From contig JADJOE010000002.1 of the NCBI GenBank assembly GCA_016713905.1, forward strand, positions 372,001-436,000: a stretch of 64,000 nucleotides of DNA. Direction: 5' to 3'. Below are positions 47,456 through 55,196 of this stretch, one piece after another. This DNA is from Candidatus Vicinibacter proximus (lineage in GTDB: Bacteria; Bacteroidota; Bacteroidia; Chitinophagales; Saprospiraceae). Under the pieces are notes generated by a model. The model saw only the letters and a program-made list of their open reading frames with translations. It was not told the DNA's origin and ran no database searches. The stretch's first letter is position 1. Every line of letters begins with the position of its first letter. Made by a program: the position numbers and the translations under genes.

Positions 47456-47463
47456 CAAAGGTA
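47456..47463 (-). promoter_or_regulatory. -7 box TACCTTTG, 4 nt before channel ATG
   Basis: Matches TAnnTTTG; no clear TTTG -33 box at 19-21 nt. With a transcription start 5-7 nt downstream of the box, the mRNA would begin at or next to the ATG. Confidence 0.5.
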
Positions 47464-47587
47464 CTACAGAATTTAATACGAAAGGAAACCTGCACTTACC
47501 AGATATTATAGACCTATAGCGCTACATGTTCATACCAGCTGGAAAAGAATTTCTACCAATCCAGTATGCAAAAAATAAAAACAAACG

Positions 47588-47731
47588 ATGATCTTCTCAA
47601 CACGTTATATGTTTTTTGCGTTTTGTCTATATCCAATATTATTCAATACGGCCCAGAAACTTCCGGCATTTTTAAGCGAATGGAGGTCACATTTTTGTAA
47701 AAGTTCTTGTTACAAAACAGTTCCATTTTGA
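47588..47731 (+). CDS. Possible 47-aa secreted peptide
   Basis: ORF from ATG at 47588 to TGA. The N-terminus MIFSTRYMFFAFCLYPILF is hydrophobic and ends in NTAQ, as in a signal peptide, and the mature part has two Cys (FCKSSCYKTVPF). I do not recognise it; it lies in the otherwise empty 47464-47861 gap and no promoter is visible. It may be chance. Confidence 0.25.
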   Translation: MIFSTRYMFFAFCLYPILFNTAQKLPAFLSEWRSHFCKSSCYKTVPF

Positions 47732-47861
47732 ATAATACTTGAGCGATTTTTTATCTCACTTTTCTTAAAGATGAAATTACCTTTCCTCAAAATATCCCTT
47801 GAGATCCAATGTGTTGAAAGTTTGAAATTTGAAAAATCGGAATTAAAATTAAATGAGCGGA

Positions 47862-48815
47862 TTAAGGCTTTAATGGACCAAGCTGTACTTTATAAAGTCG
47901 GCTCAAACCATTCTCATAGCGATTCATCTCTTCTAATAATTTGTCTAAAGATTGCGACATTGCAAATTTTGTTTGCACGGAATTTCTTTTACTCGTAAAA
48001 TATAAAATACCATTACTAGTATCCACAAATGGGCAATAATCCATTTTGGGAGAATTTATGTTAGGGCCCATATTAACCGCTTTTGTCCAAAGGCCATTGC
48101 CATCAAGATAGCTGATATAAAGATCACCGCTTCCATATGCATCCTTGCGGTTGTAGCAGGTGTACATGAGATAGGACTCATCGGGGGCAATAAACGCATT
48201 GAATTCTATTCCATCTGAATTTATGGAATCACTTAGAGAAACAGGTAAGTCATAAGTCCCCTTGCGCCATTTACTGACGAAAATATCATCCTTCCCTTTT
48301 GACAAAGGCCCATCAGAGGTGAAATAAAGGTTGTTGAGACGTGAAACCGAAGGATAAAATTCATTGCTTTCCGTATTAATTGGATAACCCATATTTACCG
48401 GAGCGGACCAGGCACTCTTGATGGATAATCTTTCTACATACCAGATATCATAATCCTTTACCTCACCAACACCCTCCTCAAGAGGTCTATTGGATGAAAA
48501 ATACAATCGTAACCCATCGGTTGAAAGAAAAGGTTCCAGATCGTGATATTTTCCTGAAAACGGTGCGACCTGAGGTTTTGAGAAAAAACCATTCTCAGTT
48601 TTGAAGTACAGTATTGCCGACAACTCACCTAAATAACTTTGTGCAGTAAAATAAATTTCGTCTCCACCAATTGAAATGGCAACATCTCTTACATTTGGAT
48701 ACTGAGAAAAAATCTCAGGAAGAAATCCATCCACTTTTTGTATATTCTCTTGAGAACTACATTTAAAGAGTGGCATCAACAAAAGAAGTGCCATTGAAAT
48801 TATTTTAGAACACAT
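47862..48815 (-). CDS. PD40 (WD40-like) beta-propeller exported protein
   Basis: 317 aa. A signal sequence (MCSKIISMALLLLMPLFKCSS; LFKC is a weak lipobox) is followed by five or six PD40-type blades (e.g. DVAISIGGDEIYFTAQS, EPFLSTDGLRLYFSSNRP, DIWYVERL, PSVSRLNNLYFTSDG, AFIAPDESYLMYTCYNRK, CPFVDTSNGILYFTSKR). Such propellers occur in TolB-like and OmpA-fused proteins of Bacteroidota and bind proteins or glycans; no OmpA domain is present here. Unlinked to other genes. A TATATTTG -7 box lies 4 nt before the ATG. Confidence 0.85.
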   Translation of the reverse strand: MCSKIISMALLLLMPLFKCSSQENIQKVDGFLPEIFSQYPNVRDVAISIGGDEIYFTAQSYLGELSAILYFKTENGFFSKPQVAPFSGKYHDLEPFLSTDGLRLYFSSNRPLEEGVGEVKDYDIWYVERLSIKSAWSAPVNMGYPINTESNEFYPSVSRLNNLYFTSDGPLSKGKDDIFVSKWRKGTYDLPVSLSDSINSDGIEFNAFIAPDESYLMYTCYNRKDAYGSGDLYISYLDGNGLWTKAVNMGPNINSPKMDYCPFVDTSNGILYFTSKRNSVQTKFAMSQSLDKLLEEMNRYENGLSRLYKVQLGPLKP

Positions 48816-48819
48816 GGTT

Positions 48820-48852
48820 CAAATATATTCATTTATTAGAAGAATCTGCAAT
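48820..48852 (-). promoter_or_regulatory. Promoter: ATTG-N21-TATATTTG
   Basis: -7 TATATTTG at 48827-48820, with ATTG at 48852-48849 in the -33 place (3/4 match), spacer 21 nt. The box ends 4 nt before the PD40 ATG, as with 46205 and 47456. Confidence 0.5.
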
Positions 48853-49009
48853 TTATTGTTTTCAAAAATGATTTTGAAATAAAAATACGAACACCAAAGC
48901 CCAAATAAAATAACTTAATGCGCTAAACTAAATATAAGAATAACATATATAAGGGTCTGGTTTGATTTTTAATACCTGAGTAAAACTTCTCCCTTATCAA
49001 AAAATATTT

Positions 49010-49204
49010 CTATAATTTGCTAACTTTTTCATTTTTTATTTTATGCCATAATAAAATGAAAAAGTAAAGAAAATCAGAAGCCATGACTATAATATTAATC
49101 ACACGTGCAAATGGTGGAGCTCCTTCAGGCCAAACTTGTCCCAACAGAACAATTCCATTGAGAATTAAAAAAGTCGCAATAAAATATTTGCTTTGATTAG
49201 CCAT
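49010..49204 (-). CDS. 64-aa two-helix membrane protein
   Basis: Unknown small protein with two membrane segments (~7-24 and ~33-54). Key stretches are KYFIATFLILNGIVLLGQVW and ASDFLYFFILLWHKIKNE. ATG at 49204; the upstream SRPBCC gene ends 39 nt before it on the same strand, so the two may form an operon. Not recognised. Confidence 0.55.
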   Translation of the reverse strand: MANQSKYFIATFLILNGIVLLGQVWPEGAPPFARVINIIVMASDFLYFFILLWHKIKNEKVSKL

Positions 49205-49243
49205 GTATTGAAATTTTAAAATGAAATCCTATATCCAATTTAT

Positions 49244-49738
49244 TTAGCTGTTGACCATACCTTTAAAATTAGGATTTTTATTTCTCATGTCAAAGCCTCC
49301 TTCATAATAAGATTTCAGGTTAACCAGGAAAAATGACCAGCCTGCATCGCAACCTAGACGAATGTTTTGTTTCGAAAGTTCATCTGTTGGGATGTTATCC
49401 TGGGTGAGTTCTACAATTGTGTATTCTTCCTGAGTGCTAAGTCTAATATCTACTAAACAATCACCGGCAAAATTAAATTTTAAATGATCCAAACCATTTG
49501 CTTCAATAATGCTGCCGCTTTCTGTACCATCATATAAATACCAATTCCACTCGTACTTACATCCCTTTCTAACCGGAGTAGTTTTAGAAATTATATCATT
49601 AGCCTCATCATAAAAATTTGAAATACTCAAAAACCACTTTTCAAGTTCATCCGCTTTTGTCCAGGCATGATAAATGTCCTCCAAATTCGCTTTAACAGCA
49701 ATTCTTCTTGTAAACTTTGTCCAATCAAAATTATTCAT
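49244..49738 (-). CDS. SRPBCC/START-like (AHSA1-type) protein
   Basis: 164 aa with the helix-grip fold: FTRRIAVKANLEDIYHAWTK (first strand and helix), ELEKWFLS, GCKYEWNWYLYDGTESGSII and YTIVELTQDN, ending with a long helix (GWSFFLVNLKSYYEGGFDMR). Members bind hydrophobic ligands or act as Hsp90-activator-like factors; in bacteria the role is mostly unknown. Followed by a 64-aa membrane ORF and preceded by a two-domain SRPBCC gene. Confidence 0.85.
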   Translation of the reverse strand: MNNFDWTKFTRRIAVKANLEDIYHAWTKADELEKWFLSISNFYDEANDIISKTTPVRKGCKYEWNWYLYDGTESGSIIEANGLDHLKFNFAGDCLVDIRLSTQEEYTIVELTQDNIPTDELSKQNIRLGCDAGWSFFLVNLKSYYEGGFDMRNKNPNFKGMVNS

Positions 49739-49822
49739 TTCACAATTTTAAATTAAAGAGAGATTATTCCCATAATAGCTTCTCAAGAAAACCAAATATC
49801 AACCAACTGAAAATGTTTTATT

Positions 49823-50710
49823 TCAACTATGCTCAATCACTTCCTTTAATTTGTCAAGTGCCTTAGGATAAGTATTTTGAAAATAATCTATAAATTCATC
49901 CACCACATCAATCTCTACAGTGATGATGGTATTACCACCTTCTTCTCTAAATGAATAATTCTCAAAACCTCCAGCCCATCGCTCGACTTGTGGACCACTT
50001 GTAATTTCTATTTCCCCATCTAAAATTCCATAATGCTCAATGGATATAAATTGATTGGGTACGTTTTTTGAAATTCTGGACACCATACCTCCCCGCTTAC
50101 CGCCTTCTCCTATACCTATAAAAAGTATTTTACTTCCCTCAACCCAGGATCCTTCATAAGTGGAGGTAGGGTTAAATTCAGAAGTCCATTTTTCGTAGGT
50201 ACTGATATCTTTAAGCCCAAGCATGGTGTTAAATGCTTTTTCTGCAGAAGAGTTAAGCTCTATTTTAAATTCTAATTTCTTCATTTTGGATGGTTTTGAT
50301 TCACAATAATTTTTAAAATTATTCAGAATGGCTTGCCAACCCCCTTTTTGCAATTCAACTGAATTTTCTGTTTCGGCATCAAAGACAATGGAAACTTCCG
50401 TGCGAAAGTCTGAGCCTTTAAAATGTACAGTGGCCTGTCTGCCATCTGTCATGGTATAAACTATTTTTTCTTTTTCTACTATTTCGTCATATATAGCTTC
50501 AAAGTCGAAGCCAAAGCTCCCATCTCTTGCCTCCATTCTGGCGGAGTACTTACCCCCAACCCGTAAGTCGTTTGTGGCATAGGGACATTGCCAATCCTCA
50601 GAAGCAAAGTTCCATTTGGTAATGTGTTCGGGATTTGTGTAAGAATTCCAGACTGTTGTTAGGTCTGCATCAATAGTTGCCTGTACAGTAATTTTGATTG
50701 AATTTGTCAT
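49823..50710 (-). CDS. Two fused SRPBCC domains
   Basis: 295 aa. Domain 1, residues ~1-135: KITVQATIDADLTTVWNSYT, NPEHITKWNFASEDWQCP, GGKYSARMEARDGSFGFDF, GGWQAILNNFKNYCE. Domain 2, from about residue 142: MKKLEFKIELNSSAEKAFNT, KWTSEFNPTSTYEGSWVEGS, MVSRISKNVPNQFISIEHYG. The junction has a methionine that looks like an old start codon, as if two adjacent genes had fused by loss of a stop. Each half alone matches the helix-grip family. Ligand unknown. Stands 84 bp upstream of the single-domain homologue on the same strand. Confidence 0.85.
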   Translation of the reverse strand: MTNSIKITVQATIDADLTTVWNSYTNPEHITKWNFASEDWQCPYATNDLRVGGKYSARMEARDGSFGFDFEAIYDEIVEKEKIVYTMTDGRQATVHFKGSDFRTEVSIVFDAETENSVELQKGGWQAILNNFKNYCESKPSKMKKLEFKIELNSSAEKAFNTMLGLKDISTYEKWTSEFNPTSTYEGSWVEGSKILFIGIGEGGKRGGMVSRISKNVPNQFISIEHYGILDGEIEITSGPQVERWAGGFENYSFREEGGNTIITVEIDVVDEFIDYFQNTYPKALDKLKEVIEHS

Positions 50711-50986
50711 TATTGTGAAATTAGGTAATTATTTAATACTTGATTTTCCACTGATGTCCATCGAGATCTGCAAAGTTGTGGAAATGCTCTCAGCCTCGCT
50801 CCTGACTACTACGATATCGACTACTGCCATATCTAAAGCGCAAATTATAATTTTATCCATTTCAGCAAGGGATTCCAATTGCACTGTTATTCAAAAGTTG
50901 CATAGAAATGCCCTTTAAAATTGGCCTGTTCGTAAATGTAGCAAAAAATCTATTTACGATCAGCTCAGAATATATTGATTCAACTT

Positions 50987-51388
50987 TCATTTTGCTGGAT
51001 TTAAATACTCCAATTTTCCTTTTCTTTTTACAATGTTCTTGTAATCCCACTGAATTACTTTTGATTTCTCTAGCCACCGGATGAGGTCGATTTTATTTAT
51101 TTGATCCACTGATGTATAACGAATACCCGCATCTTTAAATTTTCCGGTATTGATTTTCAAATCTTCCTCCTCAAAACTTGCACCACTCCAGAATAAAAGT
51201 CGGACGCTATCCTTCAGCTTACTGTAACCTACGACCGGATTCCCATCAAGAAACCAAACAGGATGTGCATGCCAAATTTTATTCTCAGCCTCAGGCAATT
51301 GCTCATCAATAATCTTTGTCAGTAGATTACAAATTTCTTGATCGGTTTCTACTTGCCGGTTATTATATTCTTGAGTTTCAGTATTCAT
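50987..51388 (-). CDS. DUF1801 protein
   Basis: 133 aa. Typical pattern: EICNLLTKIIDEQLPEAENK, IWHAHPVWFLDGNPVVGYSK, VRLLFWSGASFEEEDLKI, GRFKDA-like GKFKDAGIRYTSVDQINK, then a basic C-terminus. It belongs to the DUF1801 family, like 18949-19308, but to a different subgroup (the two share little beyond the fold pattern). Role unsettled in the family; could be a small iron-binding or regulatory protein. The upstream gap to 51523 and the downstream 50711-50986 gap hold no supportable gene. Confidence 0.8.
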   Translation of the reverse strand: MNTETQEYNNRQVETDQEICNLLTKIIDEQLPEAENKIWHAHPVWFLDGNPVVGYSKLKDSVRLLFWSGASFEEEDLKINTGKFKDAGIRYTSVDQINKIDLIRWLEKSKVIQWDYKNIVKRKGKLEYLNPAK

Positions 51389-51523
51389 GGATAAGTCTTG
51401 TACGTATGAAATGTTTACTTAAGGGTATAAAATTAAAAATGGATTTGGATCTACCAAAAAAATATTGTAGTAAAAATCACAAGTTCAATTTTTTAATGAA
51501 AATATTAATTTGGGGTTAAATAA

Positions 51524-52327
51524 TTAACTTTTCTCCCCGCTACTGATCTTTTCTCTATTTAATCCAATTATACTAACATTTTCATAAAGCAAAGAAGCAT
51601 TTAACAACAAGCGATCAAGTTCTTGTTCAAAAAATTGTTCGGTGAAATAATTCCATTTTTCAGGGTTTTTTAATAATTCTTTAAAGCTATTTCCAAGTGT
51701 AGTAGTGTATTCCTTTTTTTGTGAGGCATCATTAATAAAAATTGGCGGATATAAATCATACATCAACATCCAATTTTTTGCAATTCTGGTGACACGGCCA
51801 TTTCCATCCACAAAAGGGTGTATTCTAATTAACTCATGATGAAAATAGATAGCCCTGATGATGGGATTTGAAATAGACTTCATTCTATAAAATAGTTCGG
51901 AAACCAATTGGGGAACTGCTTTTGGTTCAGGGCAAATATGTGCTCCTATCTGTACAAGTGTTTGTCTGTAACGATTTGGATGTATTGCATTAGTTTCGGG
52001 CGAAACTATACGAAGCAGTTGAAATAATTGTATTTCCTTTTCAAAATTTTTGTGTAAAATAATTTCCTTAATGACAAAGTCAAGTGATAATTTCAAGTTT
52101 ATCAAATACGCATTGGCCTCTTCTTCGTTTTGAGCTTCCATTTGGGCATTTTTAATGCTTAGAAGTTCTTGTAAATTGTCCATATCCGCTAAGTAGATAT
52201 CCAAAAGATCATCGTCAAGATGATAACGGCTGTATATAATCAGTCTGTAAATTGACTTCAGAATTCTATCAATTTCAGTGATCTTTTCCTGATTTATATG
52301 AATATTTTCTACGGGAAGCAAAAACAT
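51524..52327 (-). CDS. Fic-domain protein (putative AMP transferase)
   Basis: 267 aa. The active-site motif HPFVDGNGRVTR lies at ~170-181 in the usual H-P-F-x-(D/E)-G-N-G-R form, with the helix MYDLYPPIFIND after it. Fic enzymes attach AMP or other nucleotides to Ser/Thr/Tyr of targets; many toxins and regulators use the fold. No clear antitoxin-type gene adjoins, and I do not see the (S/T)xxxE(G/N) inhibition helix with certainty. It begins 50 nt after the stop of the TolC-like gene on the same strand, suggesting the same transcript. Confidence 0.9.
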   Translation of the reverse strand: MFLLPVENIHINQEKITEIDRILKSIYRLIIYSRYHLDDDLLDIYLADMDNLQELLSIKNAQMEAQNEEEANAYLINLKLSLDFVIKEIILHKNFEKEIQLFQLLRIVSPETNAIHPNRYRQTLVQIGAHICPEPKAVPQLVSELFYRMKSISNPIIRAIYFHHELIRIHPFVDGNGRVTRIAKNWMLMYDLYPPIFINDASQKKEYTTTLGNSFKELLKNPEKWNYFTEQFFEQELDRLLLNASLLYENVSIIGLNREKISSGEKS

Positions 52328-52377
52328 TTTATGAGAATTATTTATACAATTGGATTTTCAGAAACGATTGCTTTAGA

Positions 52378-53829
52378 CTATCGGTTGATATTTCCGACTG
52401 CCCATTTTAATTCTGCTTCTGTTTTAAAATATTTTGTCTGTAATTCACATAGTTTTATTTGTGCATCCAAAAGTCTGTTCTCCCTGGCATTAACAAGAAA
52501 AAGAGAACTTTCTCCATTGTTTAAACGAATTGTTTCTCCTTCAAATAAATCTTTGAAACCTTGCACACTTTGCTCATACAATTTAGATTGTTGTTGTGTT
52601 GTAATGAGTTCATTGAAGGTACCTCGCAATTTATTAAGCAACTCCTGTTTTTTATAATTCATTTCGTAGCGTGTATTTTGAATTTCTAATTTGGTAAGTC
52701 GCAAGGCACCTCTACCCTCCATAAATGTAAGAGGCATAGAAAAATTCAATCCAAAATAATAGTTGTTACTCAGTAGAATTCCAGCTTGACTTTGGAAGTT
52801 GAATTGCTCACTTAGCAAGTTGTATTTTGCATTGAGTGTGGGTTTTAGGTTCTCTAGTTTGAGTCTTCTCTCTATGTCCAACTGACGGAGTTTGAAATTA
52901 TAATTCAATAAGATGGGATGATTTTGCTGGAGCTCAAAAGCCATATCTTCCAAATAATTAAGTTGTATTTGTTGTTGCGTAAAGTTGGTGTTTAATGGCA
53001 TGGGTACGATAGTAGTATCTATGGGTCGGGGTGTATTATTGTTCAACCATAAATAATTGTTGATCTCAAGTCCATTATTTAAAAAACGAAGTTTGGCATC
53101 ATTTAATTGAAACTGGCGGCTTTGTAGTTGTGTAAGTGCTTCTGTAGTATCCAGTGCGGCTCTATCACCATAAATTACCCCTTGTATTGTTGCATTATAA
53201 CGTATGGTAGCAATTCTCACCGCTTCCTTATAAATAAGATATTCATTGTAAGAGTAACTCCAGTCATAGTATGTTTTAAGAGCATTATAAAGCAGGTCGT
53301 TTAGGATTACAAGCCGCTGTTGTTCACTTGCTTCCCGAAATATGAGTGCTTGCTTGAGGGTTGCGCGTTGTTTATCCAGTAAAACATTTTTTAACAGGGA
53401 AACTGAAATACCCAAATAGCCGAGTCCGTTTGATGGTAGTTTATTTTCAACATTAATGTTTTGTCCATTTACCAAATCATAACCAGTATTTACTTCAATG
53501 CCATACCAAACAGGTACTGAAATTTTGCTTTCAAAATAGGAATAGTAGTTGGCACCGTCATAAGTTTTATTTTTATAATTGGAATAAAGGTCAGGGTCCC
53601 AACCACCCCTGGCAATAAGTAATTTGGCCTTTGCCTGTTCGAGTATTAATTGCGCTTGTTTTGCTACCGGATGATAATTTTTTACAATCTCCATAAACTC
53701 GCTTACGGAAAGTACTCTTAAAGTGGTATCTGCTGGTGCGGCGCTAACAATTTGAAAAGTTGTTAGAAATTTTATAAATGCTCCTTTCTTTAAAAGTCTA
53801 AAAAAATAATTAAGAAGATTACTTTTCAT
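52378..53829 (-). CDS. TolC-family outer-membrane efflux protein
   Basis: 483 aa. Hydrophobic N-terminus MKSNLLNYFFRLLKKGAFIK was chosen as start (ATG 53829; the next ATG upstream reads into HlyD), overlapping the HlyD stop by 11 nt. The body is the long helical hairpin pair of TolC (e.g. SVSEFMEIVKNYHPVAKQAQ, repeated twice-over pattern with YNLLSEQFNFQSQA), forming an outer-membrane channel trimer. Acts with the HlyD and ABC genes upstream as a tripartite exporter. Substrate unknown. Confidence 0.9.
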   Translation of the reverse strand: MKSNLLNYFFRLLKKGAFIKFLTTFQIVSAAPADTTLRVLSVSEFMEIVKNYHPVAKQAQLILEQAKAKLLIARGGWDPDLYSNYKNKTYDGANYYSYFESKISVPVWYGIEVNTGYDLVNGQNINVENKLPSNGLGYLGISVSLLKNVLLDKQRATLKQALIFREASEQQRLVILNDLLYNALKTYYDWSYSYNEYLIYKEAVRIATIRYNATIQGVIYGDRAALDTTEALTQLQSRQFQLNDAKLRFLNNGLEINNYLWLNNNTPRPIDTTIVPMPLNTNFTQQQIQLNYLEDMAFELQQNHPILLNYNFKLRQLDIERRLKLENLKPTLNAKYNLLSEQFNFQSQAGILLSNNYYFGLNFSMPLTFMEGRGALRLTKLEIQNTRYEMNYKKQELLNKLRGTFNELITTQQQSKLYEQSVQGFKDLFEGETIRLNNGESSLFLVNARENRLLDAQIKLCELQTKYFKTEAELKWAVGNINR

Positions 53830-55174
53830 TTTTTGATGGTTGTTCTTTTGAATCGGATGATTTATAAAAGTCGGGGGGAAATCCGTTAATGTTTCGCCAT
53901 AGTTCATAGATGATGGTTACATCTTTGAGTAATGCCATTCCCTTTGCGCCGCCACCAACTTTTAGAGCATCTGGCCATTTTTGGTCTTTTGAATCTTCCA
54001 CTACAAGGATTCTGAATTTGCCGTTATCAGAAACAGAGTTATCAATGGCTACTACAACACCTCCATAAGTTCCATAACTTGCCACTGGCCAACCACTGAA
54101 AACTATGGCAGGCCAGCCGTCAAATTGGAAGCGAACTTTTTGTCCTATGTCCATAAGTGGCAAGTCCATTGGTCTTACATACATCTCTACGGCATATTGA
54201 AATTTTTGAGGTACAATTTTTACAATCATTTCGCCTGCCTTCACTATTTCGCCTATACCTGCTGAAATAGTTTTTGTGATTTGGCCGTTTTGCGGGGCCA
54301 GCACATAATAGAAGGCATTCCGAATGGAATAATTTGAAAACTGATTTTTTAGTTTGGCCACCTCACTTTCTCCATTTGTAATTTCACTTAAAGCGGCGAA
54401 TTTATCACTTTCTGCTTTAGACATTTTTTCGGAATACTCATTGTCGGTTTGATTTAGTTCAATTTTGGCAATGAGTAAATCATTTTTGGTGTTGGCAAAT
54501 TTGTTTGCAGCAGTAGTTATTTTAGCTTCTGCATTTTGCAATTGCTGTTTTCGTTGTTCCAATTCAGTAAGTGATTTTAAACCTTGTTTGTAAAGCTCTT
54601 CCTGTCTTTTGTATTGATCTTGTGCAATTTTTAATTCTGTTTCTGCTGCCTTTAATGCCATGCTGTCCGTTACCACATTGAGCGTTGCCTGTTTAATTTT
54701 ATTTTTTAACTGTTGTAATGTTAGTTCCCGAACTTGATAGGTGGCTGAAAGCTGATTTTGAATTGCGGTTACTTTATTTCGATAAAAATCCACTGTTCCT
54801 TCTTTAGCTAAAATCTGTTCTTCCGTGCGTTTTAAAAGTTCTGGATCCAGATAATATTCCTCCACTTCCGAAATTTTTAAAATTGTGTCGCCTTTTACTA
54901 CCATATCACCTTCTTTCACAAACCAATGTTCAATTCTCCCATCAATAACTGAATTCAGTTCTTGAGGCCGTTGTTCGGGAGAACGGGTTGTGATAATGCC
55001 GGGGGCTTGAATATTTTGTGTCCACGGAAGCAGGAGAAAAATGATTAGTACTAAGCCAATGCCTATAAACCATTTCATCAAGTTTATATCATTCCCATTG
55101 TCAAATGCTTTACGAAACGAAACAAATTCGTTCTTTTCTTTGAGCAATGCCTGATTATCTTTATTAAGCCACAT
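53819..55174 (-). CDS. HlyD-family membrane-fusion protein
   Basis: 451 aa. One N-terminal membrane segment (~35-52; FIGIGLVLIIFLLLPW), barrel-sandwich start (GIITTRSPEQRPQELNSVID, GRIEHWFVKEGDMVVKGDTI), long coiled coil (~110-260, rich in K, Q, E, A), second half lipoyl (FYYVLAPQNGQITKTISAGI), beta-barrel. It bridges the inner-membrane ABC protein and TolC. Gene starts 22 nt after the ABC stop and overlaps TolC's start: a coupled operon. Confidence 0.9.
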   Translation of the reverse strand: MWLNKDNQALLKEKNEFVSFRKAFDNGNDINLMKWFIGIGLVLIIFLLLPWTQNIQAPGIITTRSPEQRPQELNSVIDGRIEHWFVKEGDMVVKGDTILKISEVEEYYLDPELLKRTEEQILAKEGTVDFYRNKVTAIQNQLSATYQVRELTLQQLKNKIKQATLNVVTDSMALKAAETELKIAQDQYKRQEELYKQGLKSLTELEQRKQQLQNAEAKITTAANKFANTKNDLLIAKIELNQTDNEYSEKMSKAESDKFAALSEITNGESEVAKLKNQFSNYSIRNAFYYVLAPQNGQITKTISAGIGEIVKAGEMIVKIVPQKFQYAVEMYVRPMDLPLMDIGQKVRFQFDGWPAIVFSGWPVASYGTYGGVVVAIDNSVSDNGKFRILVVEDSKDQKWPDALKVGGGAKGMALLKDVTIIYELWRNINGFPPDFYKSSDSKEQPSKNEK

Positions 55175-55196
55175 AATTAGATTATACTATTTAATC

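Noticed and set aside
47771..47998. 75-aa plus-strand ORF
   Set aside because: Antisense to the PD40 gene over most of its length; no features of a protein.
50729..50860. 43-aa minus-strand ORF MDKIIICALDMAVVDIVVVR
   Set aside because: Preceding frame is closed and no family match; may be a remnant but not supportable.
50694..50918. 74-aa plus-strand ORF
   Set aside because: Starts inside the two-domain SRPBCC gene on the opposite strand; Ile/Ser/Thr-rich with no domain pattern.
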